From Kiloniellales bacterium (GTDB taxonomy: Bacteria > Pseudomonadota > Alphaproteobacteria > Kiloniellales > JAKSBE01), in the NCBI GenBank assembly GCA_030066685.1, contig JASJBF010000031.1, forward strand, positions 62,001-126,000: 64,000 bases of DNA. The letters run 5' to 3'. The notes under the pieces are model-generated. The model was not told the origin of the DNA. It worked only from the letters and a program-made list of their open reading frames with translations, and did not search any database. A program made the position numbers and the translations under genes. Shown here piece by piece: positions 43,460-53,129 of this stretch; within the stretch, counting starts at the first letter, position 1, and every line of letters begins with the position of its first letter.

Positions 43460-44491
43460 ATGGCCGAAGGCCGGACTCGGGAACTAGGTTCGACGGAAAC
43501 CGTGCAGTCGGTTGCGGACATTTGCTTGTTTGCCCTCGACGCTAGCCGCGACTATGGCGAGAAGGTCGCAACAGCCCTGGGGATTGAGCTCAGTAGGCAT
43601 GAGGAACGGGACTTTGAGGACGGAGAACACAAGACGCGCCCCTTGATCAACGTCCGCGGACGCGACGTCTACGTGATCCAGTCCCTGCACGGCGACGACG
43701 GGCAAAGCGCGAACGACAAACTGTGCCGCCTCCTGTTCTTCGTCGGCGCCTTGAAGGATGCCTCGGCGAGGTCCGTCTGCGTCCTGACGCCCTATCTCTG
43801 CTACGCACGAAAGGACCGGAAGACCAAGTCCCGCGACCCGGTGACCACGCGCTACGTGGCGCGGCTTTTCGAAGCGGTCGGAACGGACCGCATCGTGACC
43901 CTCGACGTGCACAACTTGGCCGCCTTTCAGAACGCCTTCAGGTGCACGGCCGATCATCTGGAGGCCGCCGGCATCTTCGCGGCCTACTTTGCAGGCCTGG
44001 CGAACACCCGCGAATGGACCGTCGTCTCGCCCGACATCGGCGGCGTGAAACGTGCGGAACGCTTTCGCGAGGTCCTGGAAACTGCCACCGGCAAGGCGCT
44101 GTCGAGCGGGTTCATGCAGAAGAAGCGCAGCGCCGGCGTGGTGAGCGGCGACGTCCTGGTCGGTGAGATGGAGGGCAGGGCGGCCATCATCATCGATGAT
44201 CTGATCAGCGCTGGGACCACGATGTCGCGCACCGCGCGGGCCTGTAAGGAGGCGGGGGCGACCGAGGTTCATGCCGCCGCGTCCCACGGGCTTTTCGTCG
44301 GCAAGGCCAACGAGCTTCTCGCGGATTCGGCGATCGACAGCATCGTGATCACGGACACGGTGCCGCCCTTCCGCCTGAGCCCAAGGCTGGCTCAGGAGAA
44401 GCTCGTCATCCTTGATGCCGCGGCGCTTTTTGCCGAGGCCATCAAGCGGATCCATACCGGGGGGTCGATCGTCGAGCTCCTCGGCGCCTGA
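43460..44491 (+). CDS. prs: Ribose-phosphate pyrophosphokinase paralogue
   Basis: 343 residues. Makes PRPP from ribose 5-phosphate and ATP. The family regions are [70 protein letters not shown] and the PRPP loop [19 protein letters not shown]. It differs from housekeeping Prs in several loops (for instance [20 protein letters not shown]) and is longer by about 25 residues, so it looks like an accessory copy. A phosphoribosyltransferase gene lies 2 kb downstream. Confidence 0.92.
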   Translation: MAEGRTRELGSTETVQSVADICLFALDASRDYGEKVATALGIELSRHEERDFEDGEHKTRPLINVRGRDVYVIQSLHGDDGQSANDKLCRLLFFVGALKDASARSVCVLTPYLCYARKDRKTKSRDPVTTRYVARLFEAVGTDRIVTLDVHNLAAFQNAFRCTADHLEAAGIFAAYFAGLANTREWTVVSPDIGGVKRAERFREVLETATGKALSSGFMQKKRSAGVVSGDVLVGEMEGRAAIIIDDLISAGTTMSRTARACKEAGATEVHAAASHGLFVGKANELLADSAIDSIVITDTVPPFRLSPRLAQEKLVILDAAALFAEAIKRIHTGGSIVELLGA

Positions 44492-44541
44492 CACCCGGTT
44501 TTCCGCCAAGACGCCGATTGCGGGCCGTCGGCGTGATCGGT

Positions 44542-45582
44542 CTAAGGTGTCAGCTCGCCGGCGTAGCCATCGGCAAGGGCAAGGTAGTCGCGCGCCAGCG
44601 CGGCCCATCTTTCCGGGTCGCAGGTCTCAGGATCGGCAAGATGCCAGACTGCCAGCTTGGCGCGCAGGCAGGCGCGATAGCATTTGTAGAAGGCGACAAG
44701 CGTTTTCGTTGGATCGTCGCCGGTGAGTCCCCGATAGGTTTCAAAGATGCGCCGCCCGACGAAGGCCGCGCCCAGGAGCTCGCATTCCATCGCCAGAAAA
44801 CAAAGCTCGTCGACCGGGTCCAAGATGCGGAAATCTCGATTGAACTCGAGGCAGTCGATGATCATCGGGCTCGGCCCCAAGCAGATATGCTCGGGCCTGA
44901 GATCGCCATGTGCCTCAACAATTCGGCGCTGACGAACCCGCTCCTTCAGGAGTTCCGGCCGTCGTTCGAGCAGGCGCAACTGTGCTTGACCGACGCGGTC
45001 GATCAGGGACACGCACAGGCCAAAGCTCGGCTTCGAAAGGGCGTCGAGGTTCGCCCGGATGTCCATCAGAAACCGATCGCGATACTCCTTCGGCGTGAGT
45101 TCTTGGCACGCCGAGGTTCGATAGAACTGGGCCAGGACACTTGCGACTCTATCGGCATCTTCGTCCCGAACGCGACTCTCGCGGACGGCCTGGTCGAGCA
45201 TGAGCTCCCTGGGCAAGCGGCGCATCTTGACCAGCCAGTCCACGATTGCGCCCTTTCCTTCAAGGGACAGCCTGCCGTCGGGGTGAGCCCTAATCGGCAG
45301 GGTACCCAGGTAAACGTCGGGTGCCAGGCGGCGGTTGAGGCGCACCTCCTCCTGGCAGTCCAGGCGGCGTGCCTCGATGCTGCTGAAATCGAGGAAGTCA
45401 TAGCGAACAGGCTTCTTCAGCTTGTAGGCGTGGTCGTCTGTCAGGAACACCCAGGACATATGGGTTTCGACGGCTTTGACGGACTTCGGGCGATCCGGGT
45501 AGCTGTCGGGCCGCCGGAGAAACGCGACCTTGGCCGTCAGCGTCACGAATTCGTCAGCAGATTTGCCATGCAACGGCGTCAT
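44542..45582 (-). CDS. Aminoglycoside-phosphotransferase-like kinase (COG2187-type)
   Basis: 346 residues. N-terminal THMSWVFLTDDHAYKLKKPV with the nucleotide lysine, then RRLAPDVYLGTLPI, the catalytic loop VEAHGDLRPEHICLG and the metal Asp in IIDCLEFNRDFRILDPVDEL. The common form of this family is fused to a C-terminal P-loop kinase; here that half is absent and the protein ends after DGYAGELTP. Substrate unknown. Confidence 0.85.
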   Translation of the reverse strand: MTPLHGKSADEFVTLTAKVAFLRRPDSYPDRPKSVKAVETHMSWVFLTDDHAYKLKKPVRYDFLDFSSIEARRLDCQEEVRLNRRLAPDVYLGTLPIRAHPDGRLSLEGKGAIVDWLVKMRRLPRELMLDQAVRESRVRDEDADRVASVLAQFYRTSACQELTPKEYRDRFLMDIRANLDALSKPSFGLCVSLIDRVGQAQLRLLERRPELLKERVRQRRIVEAHGDLRPEHICLGPSPMIIDCLEFNRDFRILDPVDELCFLAMECELLGAAFVGRRIFETYRGLTGDDPTKTLVAFYKCYRACLRAKLAVWHLADPETCDPERWAALARDYLALADGYAGELTP

Positions 45583-45740
45583 TGCTCAACCCTTAGCCCC
45601 TCTGCCCCTGCCGCTGGGTAGCGATCCATCTCTTGGCCGTCAGAAAGCGCGAAACATGATCTAGGTTAAGGAAACCGGTGTCAGCTTTCTTTATGTCTCA
45701 TCAAAAGCGCAGGGCCTCAGCATCAACCGGTGAAACGACA

Positions 45741-46424
45741 ATGCAAACCGGTAGTGAGATCAAACATCACGAAGGGGCAGCGTTTGAGGTCAGGGATGTT
45801 GCGATCCCGCCCTATGACCTCAAGGGAATTCTGACTGTTCCGCCGACCGCGAAGGCGATCGTACTGTTCGCACATGGCAGCGGAAGCAGCCGCCTGAGCC
45901 CGCGGAACACCTTTGTTGCATCGGCGCTTCAAAAGGAAGGGCTCGGCACATTGTTGTTCGATCTCTTGAGACCGGAGGAGGAGCTGGACCGAGCCAACGT
46001 CTTCGATATTGAACTGCTGGCCGAACGCCTTCTCGCAGCCACGCGCTGGGTCCGCAAAGAGACGAAGTTGGAGGGATTCCAGATCGGGTACTTCGGCGCC
46101 AGCACCGGGGCGGCAGCGGCCCTGCGCGCCGCGGCGACCGAGGGCAACGACATTGCCGCCATCGTGTCGCGCGGCGGTCGGCCAGATCTCACGGGACCGG
46201 GCCTGCCGAAGGTGCGTGCCCCTTCGCTCTTCATCGTCGGCGGTGACGATCAGGAGGTCCTGGCGCTGAACCGGGCGGCGATGGCGGAGATGACCTGCGA
46301 GAAAGATCTCTTCGTGGTCCCCGAGGCGAGTCACCTCTTCGAGGAACCCGGTGCGCTCGATGTCGTCGTAGGTGTAGCAGGACAATGGTTTACAAAGCAC
46401 CTGAGCCCCAGACAAGCGGCCTGA
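45741..46424 (+). CDS. Alpha/beta hydrolase of dienelactone-hydrolase type
   Basis: 227 residues. Oxyanion strand VLFAHGSGSSRLSPRN, nucleophile elbow GYFGASTGAAAAL (Ser of GASTG), acid in IVGGDDQEVL and base histidine in PEASHLFEEPGAL. In many proteobacteria this enzyme is fused or adjacent to a phosphoribosyltransferase, as here, where the next gene overlaps by 40 nt. A degenerate FNR-like sequence (ATGATCTAGGTTAA at 45656) lies 72 bp before the chosen ATG. A longer start at 45678 adds unconserved residues. Confidence 0.88.
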   Translation: MQTGSEIKHHEGAAFEVRDVAIPPYDLKGILTVPPTAKAIVLFAHGSGSSRLSPRNTFVASALQKEGLGTLLFDLLRPEEELDRANVFDIELLAERLLAATRWVRKETKLEGFQIGYFGASTGAAAALRAAATEGNDIAAIVSRGGRPDLTGPGLPKVRAPSLFIVGGDDQEVLALNRAAMAEMTCEKDLFVVPEASHLFEEPGALDVVVGVAGQWFTKHLSPRQAA

Positions 46425-47146
46425 TAGGCGAGCAGTTTCTGGATCGAAACCAGGCGGGCCGCCGCCTTGCCGAAGTGCTGCTTGCTTTCAAGGACAAGCG
46501 GCCGCTCGTGCTGGCCCTTCCCAGAGGAGGCCTGCCGATTGGCTATGAGGTGGCCAAGGCGCTGGCAGCGCCGCTGGACCTGGTCTTTGTTCGCAAGATC
46601 GGCGCGCCCTATCAGCCCGAACTGGCCCTGGGCGCCGTCGCCGATGGCGGCCGTCCCATCACCATACGCAACGACGACGTCATCCGGATGCTGGGGGTCT
46701 CGGAATCCTACCTGCAGGAGGAGATCCGGCGGAAGCTCGCTGAAATCGACCGGCGCAGGACGCTCTATCTGGCCGGTCGGCCCCGTGTTGATGTCAAGGG
46801 ACGGACCGCCATCGTGGTCGATGACGGGATCGCGACCGGGGCCACGGTTCGGGCCGCCTTGCGCTCGGTCAGAAAGGGCCGGCCAGCCCGCTTGGTGCTG
46901 GCGGTCCCTGTCGCACCGCCGGAGACCATAGAAGTTCTGAAGGACGACGCGGACGAGGTCATTTGTCTTGAGACGCCTGTCCAGTTCTTCGCGATCAGCA
47001 TGTTCTATCGAAGATTTGAACAGGTTAGTGACCAGGAGGTCGTCGATTGGCTGAAACGGGCGGAAGCGTTCCTGCAAAGCGAGGAGACCGAGGGAGAAAG
47101 CGCCGCACAGACCGATCGACCAGAGACGAACTCCGCTCCGCAGTGA
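46385..47146 (+). CDS. Phosphoribosyltransferase-family protein
   Basis: 253 residues. PRPP-binding loop TAIVVDDGIATGATVRAA, with LALPRGGLPIGYEVAKAL and FVRKIGAPYQPELALGAVAD upstream. The acceptor base is unknown. Overlap with the hydrolase gene implies coupled translation. Together with the nearby prs paralogue it suggests a PRPP-dependent salvage or signalling step in the low-oxygen island. Confidence 0.88.
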   Translation: MVYKAPEPQTSGLIGEQFLDRNQAGRRLAEVLLAFKDKRPLVLALPRGGLPIGYEVAKALAAPLDLVFVRKIGAPYQPELALGAVADGGRPITIRNDDVIRMLGVSESYLQEEIRRKLAEIDRRRTLYLAGRPRVDVKGRTAIVVDDGIATGATVRAALRSVRKGRPARLVLAVPVAPPETIEVLKDDADEVICLETPVQFFAISMFYRRFEQVSDQEVVDWLKRAEAFLQSEETEGESAAQTDRPETNSAPQ

Positions 47147-47191
47147 CCGAGAAACAGGCTTCGGCGGGACGTGATCCTGAAGGGGAAAGGC

Positions 47192-47604
47192 ATGCTGGAA
47201 CAATTGGGCGCTGAGACAGCCAAGGGAATCGCCGAGCTTGCCCGGGCGGCGCGGGACGCCCGGGACGCGATCCTGGACAAGATTCGTGATGAGGATGTCC
47301 AATCGGTGCCACCTGCACACGGCGAGCACAATCCGACCGTGGCCTTGGGGCTGGATCCGCTTCCGGAGAGTCACTCGGCCCGGGTTGCATTGAGGGAGGC
47401 CGTCGCCGCCCTGTCACCCGAAGCGCGGAGCGAACTCCGCGCCCTTATGTGGATCGGCAAGGGAGACTATGGTGCCAGGGATTGGGCAAAGGCCGTCAAT
47501 GATGCGGCCGCGGCCCCGATGACGTTGCACGGTCTTCTTTGGTCGAACAGCCCAATTTGCACGCGTTTGTGATGAAGGCCCTCTACGAGCTGAAGCTGTC
47601 CTAG
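47192..47604 (+). pseudogene. DUF3775-like protein with a one-base frameshift near 47518
   Basis: AAGGGGAAAGGC precedes the ATG at 47192. The protein reads LPESHSARVALREAVAALSP and MWIGKGDYGARDWAKAV, the DUF3775 pattern. After AAAAP the frame fails and stops at 47572. If one G is restored after CCCC at about 47518, the frame continues PDDVARSSLVEQPNLHAFVM to a stop at 47604. The downstream segment fits the usual end of this family, so a single-base deletion or a sequencing error is the simplest reading. Function of the family is unknown. Confidence 0.7.
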
Positions 47605-47781
47605 TTGCCAGTGGAAGGCCAATCGGCGAGAAGGGTCGCGCCGAGCCCGCCGAGGGCGCTATGCTGCCTCTGAAAAGGGAGCCGCATTTCGGCGAGTACC
47701 TGGAGGCGGTGTTGAAGAAGGAGACGCCAAAATCTCCAAGACTGGAGCGGGCCCTTTGAAGCCCGACCGGAGGTCGTCTTG
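47605..47781. other. Leader region of the ornithine operon
   Basis: 177 bp before the ord gene. There is no B12-riboswitch-like fold or FNR-like box that I can recognise. A 32-codon frame at 47661-47759 (MLPLKREPHFGEYLEAVLKK) is open but unsupported. Confidence 0.3.
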
Positions 47782-48849
47782 ATGCGCGAGGCGATCCGTG
47801 TGCTGGTGTTGGGCACCGGTCGAATGGGATCCGGGATCGCGCGGCTCGTACTCGATAAAGAAGGTCTCGAACTCGTCGGTGCGTTTGAGCGCAGAGCCGA
47901 GCGTTCAGGTACGGATCTTGGCTCAACGATCGGATACGAAGGCGATCTCGGCCTCCGCATCGAAGCCGACTTGGACAAAGTGATCGCTCAAGGCGAGCCC
48001 GACATAGCGATTCAGGCCACCTGCTCCCGGGCATCCGACGCGGCGGAGGAGATCACGACGCTCGTTCGGCGGGGCGTTCACGTGATTTCCATCGCCGAAG
48101 AGATGGCCTATCCCGCTAGCCGTTCGCCGGAAGTCGCGAAGGAAATCCGCCAGCTCGCCTTGGCAAACGGCGTTGCCGTTCTTGGCACGGGCATCAACCC
48201 CGGCTTCGTGCTCGACCTTCTGGTGATCACGCTGACTGGTGTCTGCACAGAGATCGAGTCCATCATGGCGAAGCGGGTGAACGATCTTTCCCCCTATGGT
48301 CCCTCCGTCCTGGCAAGTCAGGGTGTCGGGGTTTCGCCAGAGGCCTTCCGACGCGGCCTTGAGGACGGTACGGTCCTCGGCCATGTGGGCTTCCCGGAGT
48401 CGATCGGAATGATTGCGGCGGCGCTCGGCTGGCACATCGAGCGCGTCGAAGAGAGCAGGGAACCCATCGTCGCGCAGATCAGACGCACGACGCCCTTTGG
48501 CACGATCGAGCCCGGACAGGTGGCCGGCTGTCTGCACAGCGCCGTCGGTTACCGGGACGGCAGGTCCGCCATAACTCTGATTCATCCTCAGCAGGTGCAG
48601 CCTCATCTCGAAGGTGTGGAAACCGGCGACACGATCGAGATCCGCGGGACGCCCACTGTCCGTCTGAGCGGGAGTCCGGAGATCCCGGGCGGAGTCGGGA
48701 CCACGGCTCTGGCCGTCAACATGATCCCACGGGTCCTGAACGCCGCGCCGGGCCTTTACTCGATGGCAGATCTGCCGGTTCCGGCCGCGATGCTGGGTGA
48801 CGCCCGCACCCTGGTCCGCGCGCCAAGGCGAGAGGCCGGCCATGGCTGA
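47782..48849 (+). CDS. ord: 2,4-diaminopentanoate dehydrogenase
   Basis: 355 residues. In the oxidative ornithine pathway it deaminates 2,4-diaminopentanoate to 2-amino-4-oxopentanoate with NAD(P)+. Rossmann start VLVLGTGRMGSGIARLVL, followed by the DapB-like regions IQATCSRASDAAEEI, VLGTGINPGFVLDLL and TTALAVNMIPRVLNAAPGL, which are typical of the Ord family. First gene of a six-gene operon in which every next step of the pathway follows. The stop overlaps ortA by 8 nt. TTG at 47779 is an alternative start. Confidence 0.93.
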   Translation: MREAIRVLVLGTGRMGSGIARLVLDKEGLELVGAFERRAERSGTDLGSTIGYEGDLGLRIEADLDKVIAQGEPDIAIQATCSRASDAAEEITTLVRRGVHVISIAEEMAYPASRSPEVAKEIRQLALANGVAVLGTGINPGFVLDLLVITLTGVCTEIESIMAKRVNDLSPYGPSVLASQGVGVSPEAFRRGLEDGTVLGHVGFPESIGMIAAALGWHIERVEESREPIVAQIRRTTPFGTIEPGQVAGCLHSAVGYRDGRSAITLIHPQQVQPHLEGVETGDTIEIRGTPTVRLSGSPEIPGGVGTTALAVNMIPRVLNAAPGLYSMADLPVPAAMLGDARTLVRAPRREAGHG

Positions 48850-49156
48850 GGTGGTTGAGAAGGGTGTCTGGGTGGAGGTTCACGGTACCGTGCTGCCGGT
48901 CGGCCAGCGGGCGCCTCAGGTGCCGCAGGATACCCAGGGCGTCCCCCTGGAGATGAGGGCGAAAGGCTTTCTCGCAGCGCCCGCAGCGCTTGGTGAGGAG
49001 GCCGAGATCGTAACGCCGACGGGCCGCAAGCTGCGCGGCAGGCTCGCGGCGGTGAACCCCGCTTACACGCACAGCTTCGGCGCCCCGATCCCGGAACTCT
49101 CCAATATCGGCAGCGAGATGAAAGCCATCCTGAAGAAGCGGGAAGGGACCGGATGA
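48842..49156 (+). CDS. ortA: 2-amino-4-oxopentanoate thiolase, alpha subunit
   Basis: 104 residues of the small OrtA family: GVWVEVHGTVLPVGQRAPQV, PLEMRAKGFL and VNPAYTHSFGAPIPEL. With OrtB it cleaves 2-amino-4-oxopentanoate with CoA to acetyl-CoA and alanine. ATGA overlap with ortB. Confidence 0.92.
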   Translation: MAEVVEKGVWVEVHGTVLPVGQRAPQVPQDTQGVPLEMRAKGFLAAPAALGEEAEIVTPTGRKLRGRLAAVNPAYTHSFGAPIPELSNIGSEMKAILKKREGTG

Positions 49157-50574
49157 CGCCGCACAGCAGCTACGAAAGGGTGATGGCGCGACGGGCGGAG
49201 ATCGTCCGCAAGTCCATTGGGCTTGACTACGACCGCTACAGGAAGGGCGCGCTCGCCTTCGACTACGAAGGGCTGCTTGCCGACACTGGCTATGATCTGA
49301 GCGCGGTTCAGGCGATCCAGAGTCGGACCGCCATCGGCAAGACGCCGCTTGTTGAGTTGAGGAACATCACGGCGCTGGTGCGCTCGGTTGCTCGGTCTGG
49401 CAAGGGCGCGCGGATTTTCGTCAAGGACGAGGCCGCGAACCCCTCGGGTTCCTTCAAGGACCGTCGGGCCTCGGTCTCCGTCCATGAGGCAAAGCGCCGC
49501 GGCTACGAGGGGGTCGTAGCGGCGACGAGCGGCAACTACGGAGCCGCCGTGGCGTCACAGGCGGCAAAGGCCGGGCTGCGGTGCATCGTGGTGCAGGAAG
49601 CTTTCGACAGCAAAGGGGTCGCACAGCCGGAGATCGCGGAGAAGACACGCGCCTGCGAGGCCTACGGCGCCGAGGTCGTCCGCCTGTCCGTCGGTCCCGA
49701 GCTTTTCTATGTGTTCCTTCTGGTGCTCGAGGAGACCGGCTTCTTCAACGCGTCCCTCTACACACCCTACTCGATCCTGGGCATCGAGACGCTGGGCCAG
49801 GAGCTGGCGATGCAGATACAGGATCGGGTCGGCCGGTTTCCGGACGTCGTCCTGGTCACCCATGCGGGCGGCGGGAACCTGACCGGGACGGCCCGCGGGC
49901 TGCGCCAGGCGGGGGCAGGCGATACGACAGTGATCGCGGTCAGCGTCGATCTTGCCGGACTGCACATGGCCTCGGACCGCGACTTCAACCGCAAGTCCTT
50001 CACGACCGGCCATACGGGCTTCTCCATTCCCTTCACGACTTGGCCCGACCGGGCCGACGTCCCGCGAAACGCCGCCCGTCCGCTGCGCTATATGGACCGA
50101 TTCGTGACCGTGACCCAGGGCGAGGTCTTTTTTGCGACGGAAGTCCTGGCCGCGCTCGAGGGAATGGAACGCGGCTCCGCAGGGAACACGTCGCTCGCCG
50201 CGGCCTTCGCGATCGCCCGCGAGCTGGACGAGGATCAGACCGTGGTGGTGCAGGAGACCGAGTACACCGGCGCCGGGAAGCACCCGATCGCGCAGCTAAA
50301 CCTCGCGAAAGGCTTGGGGATCGAACTTCGTCGAGGCGACCCGCGCGACAATAAGCCCGGACAGGCGATCGTCATTCCGGAGCATCCGTCGCAGATCGAG
50401 GTCGTGGAGGTGGATTTGCAGCATGTTCGGCGGTCCTACCTAGGCAACGCCCTGGCGTCCTGTCCGACGGTCGAAGGCCTCGGCGAGGACGACCTCGCGT
50501 TCCTGGCTGCCGAAACCCGGTCCAGCCCGGCCGACGTCATGGAGGTGATCGATGAGGTGCGAGGAAAGACCTGA
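49153..50574 (+). CDS. ortB: 2-amino-4-oxopentanoate thiolase, beta subunit (PLP)
   Basis: 473 residues, threonine-synthase-like fold-type II PLP enzyme. The PLP lysine is K102 in NPSGSFKDRRAS. The phosphate-binding Gly-rich loop is HAGGGNLTGTARG. VVQETEYTGAGKHPIAQLNL lies near the C-terminus. Partner of OrtA. Its end overlaps oraS by 23 nt. Confidence 0.93.
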   Translation: MTPHSSYERVMARRAEIVRKSIGLDYDRYRKGALAFDYEGLLADTGYDLSAVQAIQSRTAIGKTPLVELRNITALVRSVARSGKGARIFVKDEAANPSGSFKDRRASVSVHEAKRRGYEGVVAATSGNYGAAVASQAAKAGLRCIVVQEAFDSKGVAQPEIAEKTRACEAYGAEVVRLSVGPELFYVFLLVLEETGFFNASLYTPYSILGIETLGQELAMQIQDRVGRFPDVVLVTHAGGGNLTGTARGLRQAGAGDTTVIAVSVDLAGLHMASDRDFNRKSFTTGHTGFSIPFTTWPDRADVPRNAARPLRYMDRFVTVTQGEVFFATEVLAALEGMERGSAGNTSLAAAFAIARELDEDQTVVVQETEYTGAGKHPIAQLNLAKGLGIELRRGDPRDNKPGQAIVIPEHPSQIEVVEVDLQHVRRSYLGNALASCPTVEGLGEDDLAFLAAETRSSPADVMEVIDEVRGKT

Positions 50575-50905
50575 CGATTTCGAAACGCGACGCGCGCATC
50601 TGCGCGCGATGTCGGACGAGGAGCTTCACGCACACTTCTGGCGTCTCGTCGGTGAGTTGGTCGCGCCCTTGATCGAGGAAGCTCGGACCCACACCACGCC
50701 GTCGATCGAACGTTCGGTGCTCTTGCGCATGGGGTTCTCGAGCGTGGAGGCGCAAGTCCTCGTGCAGCGCTTCGCCGAGCGGGGCCTGCTCGGCCGGGGT
50801 GCTGGCCGTTTGATCCTCGAGCTGGCAAGGGCAAAGAAACTCTCGATCCTGGGAGCCGGCGCGGCGCTGCTGGAGGGGCGTCACTGGGACGAGCTCCCGG
50901 CATGA
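50552..50905 (+). CDS. oraS: D-ornithine 4,5-aminomutase, S subunit
   Basis: 117 residues, close to the about 121 of the clostridial protein. Recognised by RRAHLRAMSDEELHAHFW, TPSIERSVLLRMGFSS and GAGRLILELARAKKLSILGA. Small subunit that stabilises OraE. Overlaps both neighbours. Confidence 0.92.
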   Translation: MRCEERPDDFETRRAHLRAMSDEELHAHFWRLVGELVAPLIEEARTHTTPSIERSVLLRMGFSSVEAQVLVQRFAERGLLGRGAGRLILELARAKKLSILGAGAALLEGRHWDELPA

Positions 50906-53097
50906 AGCTCTCCCCCGAACAGAAGCTGGATCTGCAGGAAGTCCTTGAGGACCTGGATCGCTATCGGCCGAGGCGAAAAGGTTGGACCTGGCGCCAGAAA
51001 GCGGAAGCCCATCGCGTGGGGCCTTTCGTCTACGCGGAGGCCTCCGAAGACCTCGCGCGCTCGATTCCGCTGCCTTCTGCACGCCACTTCGGCGACATCG
51101 ACCCGCAATGCGACATCGTGATCACGACCGAAATCGCATCCGGGCGCTTCGAGGACGACCTGCGGCGGATGCGCATGGCGGCGTGGCACGGTGCCGACCA
51201 CATCATGGTCATCCGGACCACGGGTCAGTCCCACATCGACGGCCTGATGGAGGGCACACCTGAGGGGGTCGGCGGCATCCCGATCACCCGAAAGCAGCTG
51301 CGCGCCACGCGCAAGACGCTCGACGCCATCGAAGACGAGGTCGGCCGAGCGATCAACTTCCACTCCTATGTAAGTGGGCTCGCGGGGCCGGAGATCGCCG
51401 TGCTGTTCTCGGAGGAAGGGGTGAACGGGGCGCACCAGGATCCGCAGTACAACGTCCTCTACCGCGACATCAACATGCACCGCTCCTTCGTCGATGCGGC
51501 GGAGGCGAAGAAGATCCTCGCCGACGGCGAGATCCTGCAGATCGACGGCGCGCACAACGCCTGCGCCACGGCCAAGGAAGCTTGGAAGGTCACGCCGGAG
51601 GTACTCGTGCAGCATGCGATCAACACCGCAGTCTCGCGAGCCGTCGGTATGCCGGCCGAGCAGATCGCGCTGTCCACGGTGCCTCCGACCGCGCCACCTG
51701 CACCGAAGCTGCGGCTCGACCTGCCATTTGCAGTGGCCCTGCGCGGCCTTTTCAAGGGCTTCAAATTCCGGGCTCAGCAGAACACACGCTACATCGAGAC
51801 CGATACGACGGAAGCCACCGTTACCCACGTTCTGGATACCCTGATCTCGCACCTGACCTCGGCCGATATCCAGAGCACGATCACGCCGGACGAAGGCCGC
51901 AACATCCCGTGGCACTACAACAACGTGATCGGCGTCAACACGGCGCGGCAGACCTTCATGGGCGTCGACGGTCTGAGGGATATGGTCGAGCTGCGTCGGA
52001 CGGGGCCTCTGCCCGAGCAGGTGCGGGAGCTGAAGGAACGCGCCGTGCTTTTCCTCGAGGAGATGCTGGAAGGCGGTGGCTACTTTGCCGCCGTGGCTGA
52101 GGGGCAGTTTGTCGACTCCGGCTTCTATCCGGAGCGGAAGGGCGATGGAATCCGGCGGGAGCCGGCCGCGGGGGATGGCGCTGGCAGCGTGTTACGTCGG
52201 GAAGCCGACTATGGGGCGCCGGTTTGCAGCCATTTCGGCAGCAACGTCTATGACGACGGTGAGGGCAAGGCCTGCGCCGACTACGGAGGCTGCACTCTTT
52301 GTGACCGGTCGAAGATTCGATATATCGACGAGCTCGAGTCCGAGGACACCGTCGAAACAAGGCTCCGCGCAACGCTCGCAGACCGCGAGGCCGGGGTGGT
52401 ACGGCCGGAGGTCGAGCGGCACGGCGACGGCATCGTCTGCGTGACTCTCTTCGTCCCGGAGGAGCGGCGCGTCGCCGAGGCGGCGGCGCTCGAGATGGCC
52501 AGGCATATGGGGCTTCGCGATCCGCAGGTGATCAGCCGCAGACTCCTGCACCCCGCGGAGGGCAGCGTCTTCGAGATCAAGGGTGTGCTCGATGTCGCCA
52601 TCAGGATCGATCGGCTTCCGTCGTCCGCGCCGGAGGCCGCTCTCTCGGATGAAGAAATCGAAGCCTGGGCACGACCGCGGAACTTACAGGTCGTCGCCGC
52701 GACCATAGGCGAGGATGAGCATTCCGTCGGTATCCGGGAGATCCTGGACATCAAGCACGGTGGGATCGAGAAGTACGGTTTCAGCTGCCACTACCTGGGG
52801 ACCTCCTTGGCGCCGGACCCGATTCTGGACGCCGTGGAGGCGACCGGCGCTTGCGCCGTGCTCATCTCCACCATCATCACCCATGCGGACGTCCACAAAC
52901 GGAACATGCGGCGCCTCCACGAGGCCGCGACGGAACGAGGTCTGCGAGACCGCCTGATCCTGATCGCCGGCGGTCCCCAGGTGACACAGGCGATGGCGAG
53001 GGAGTGCGGGATGGATGGGGGCTTCGGCCGAGGCGCAAAGGGTCAGGATGTCGCCAGCTTCCTCGTACGCAAGCTGCGCGAGTCAGAGACTCCTTAG
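50902..53097 (+). CDS. oraE: D-ornithine 4,5-aminomutase, E subunit (B12 and PLP dependent)
   Basis: 731 residues, the same length as the Clostridium sticklandii enzyme. Moves the 5-amino group of D-ornithine to C4, giving 2,4-diaminopentanoate. The cobalamin motif DxHxxG is D605-x-H607-x-x-G610 (GEDEHSVGIRE), and K618 in LDIKHGGIEKYG lies eleven residues after the histidine, matching the spacing of the known cobalt-ligand His and PLP Lys in the clostridial protein. The N-terminal TIM-barrel part includes TTGQSHIDGLMEGTPEG and GAHNACATAKEAWKVTPE. All parts are in frame. Confidence 0.96.
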   Translation: MKLSPEQKLDLQEVLEDLDRYRPRRKGWTWRQKAEAHRVGPFVYAEASEDLARSIPLPSARHFGDIDPQCDIVITTEIASGRFEDDLRRMRMAAWHGADHIMVIRTTGQSHIDGLMEGTPEGVGGIPITRKQLRATRKTLDAIEDEVGRAINFHSYVSGLAGPEIAVLFSEEGVNGAHQDPQYNVLYRDINMHRSFVDAAEAKKILADGEILQIDGAHNACATAKEAWKVTPEVLVQHAINTAVSRAVGMPAEQIALSTVPPTAPPAPKLRLDLPFAVALRGLFKGFKFRAQQNTRYIETDTTEATVTHVLDTLISHLTSADIQSTITPDEGRNIPWHYNNVIGVNTARQTFMGVDGLRDMVELRRTGPLPEQVRELKERAVLFLEEMLEGGGYFAAVAEGQFVDSGFYPERKGDGIRREPAAGDGAGSVLRREADYGAPVCSHFGSNVYDDGEGKACADYGGCTLCDRSKIRYIDELESEDTVETRLRATLADREAGVVRPEVERHGDGIVCVTLFVPEERRVAEAAALEMARHMGLRDPQVISRRLLHPAEGSVFEIKGVLDVAIRIDRLPSSAPEAALSDEEIEAWARPRNLQVVAATIGEDEHSVGIREILDIKHGGIEKYGFSCHYLGTSLAPDPILDAVEATGACAVLISTIITHADVHKRNMRRLHEAATERGLRDRLILIAGGPQVTQAMARECGMDGGFGRGAKGQDVASFLVRKLRESETP

Positions 53098-53129
53098 CTT
53101 ATTGATCCCAGGCAAGCCTGCGAACGCCC

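Noticed and set aside
47661-47759. A 32-codon frame before ord
   Set aside because: No good ribosome site or known motif; it may be a leftover reading frame between two genes.
47605-47781. A cobalamin riboswitch before the B12-dependent ornithine operon
   Set aside because: The 177-bp leader is too short and no B12-box-like sequence was recognised.
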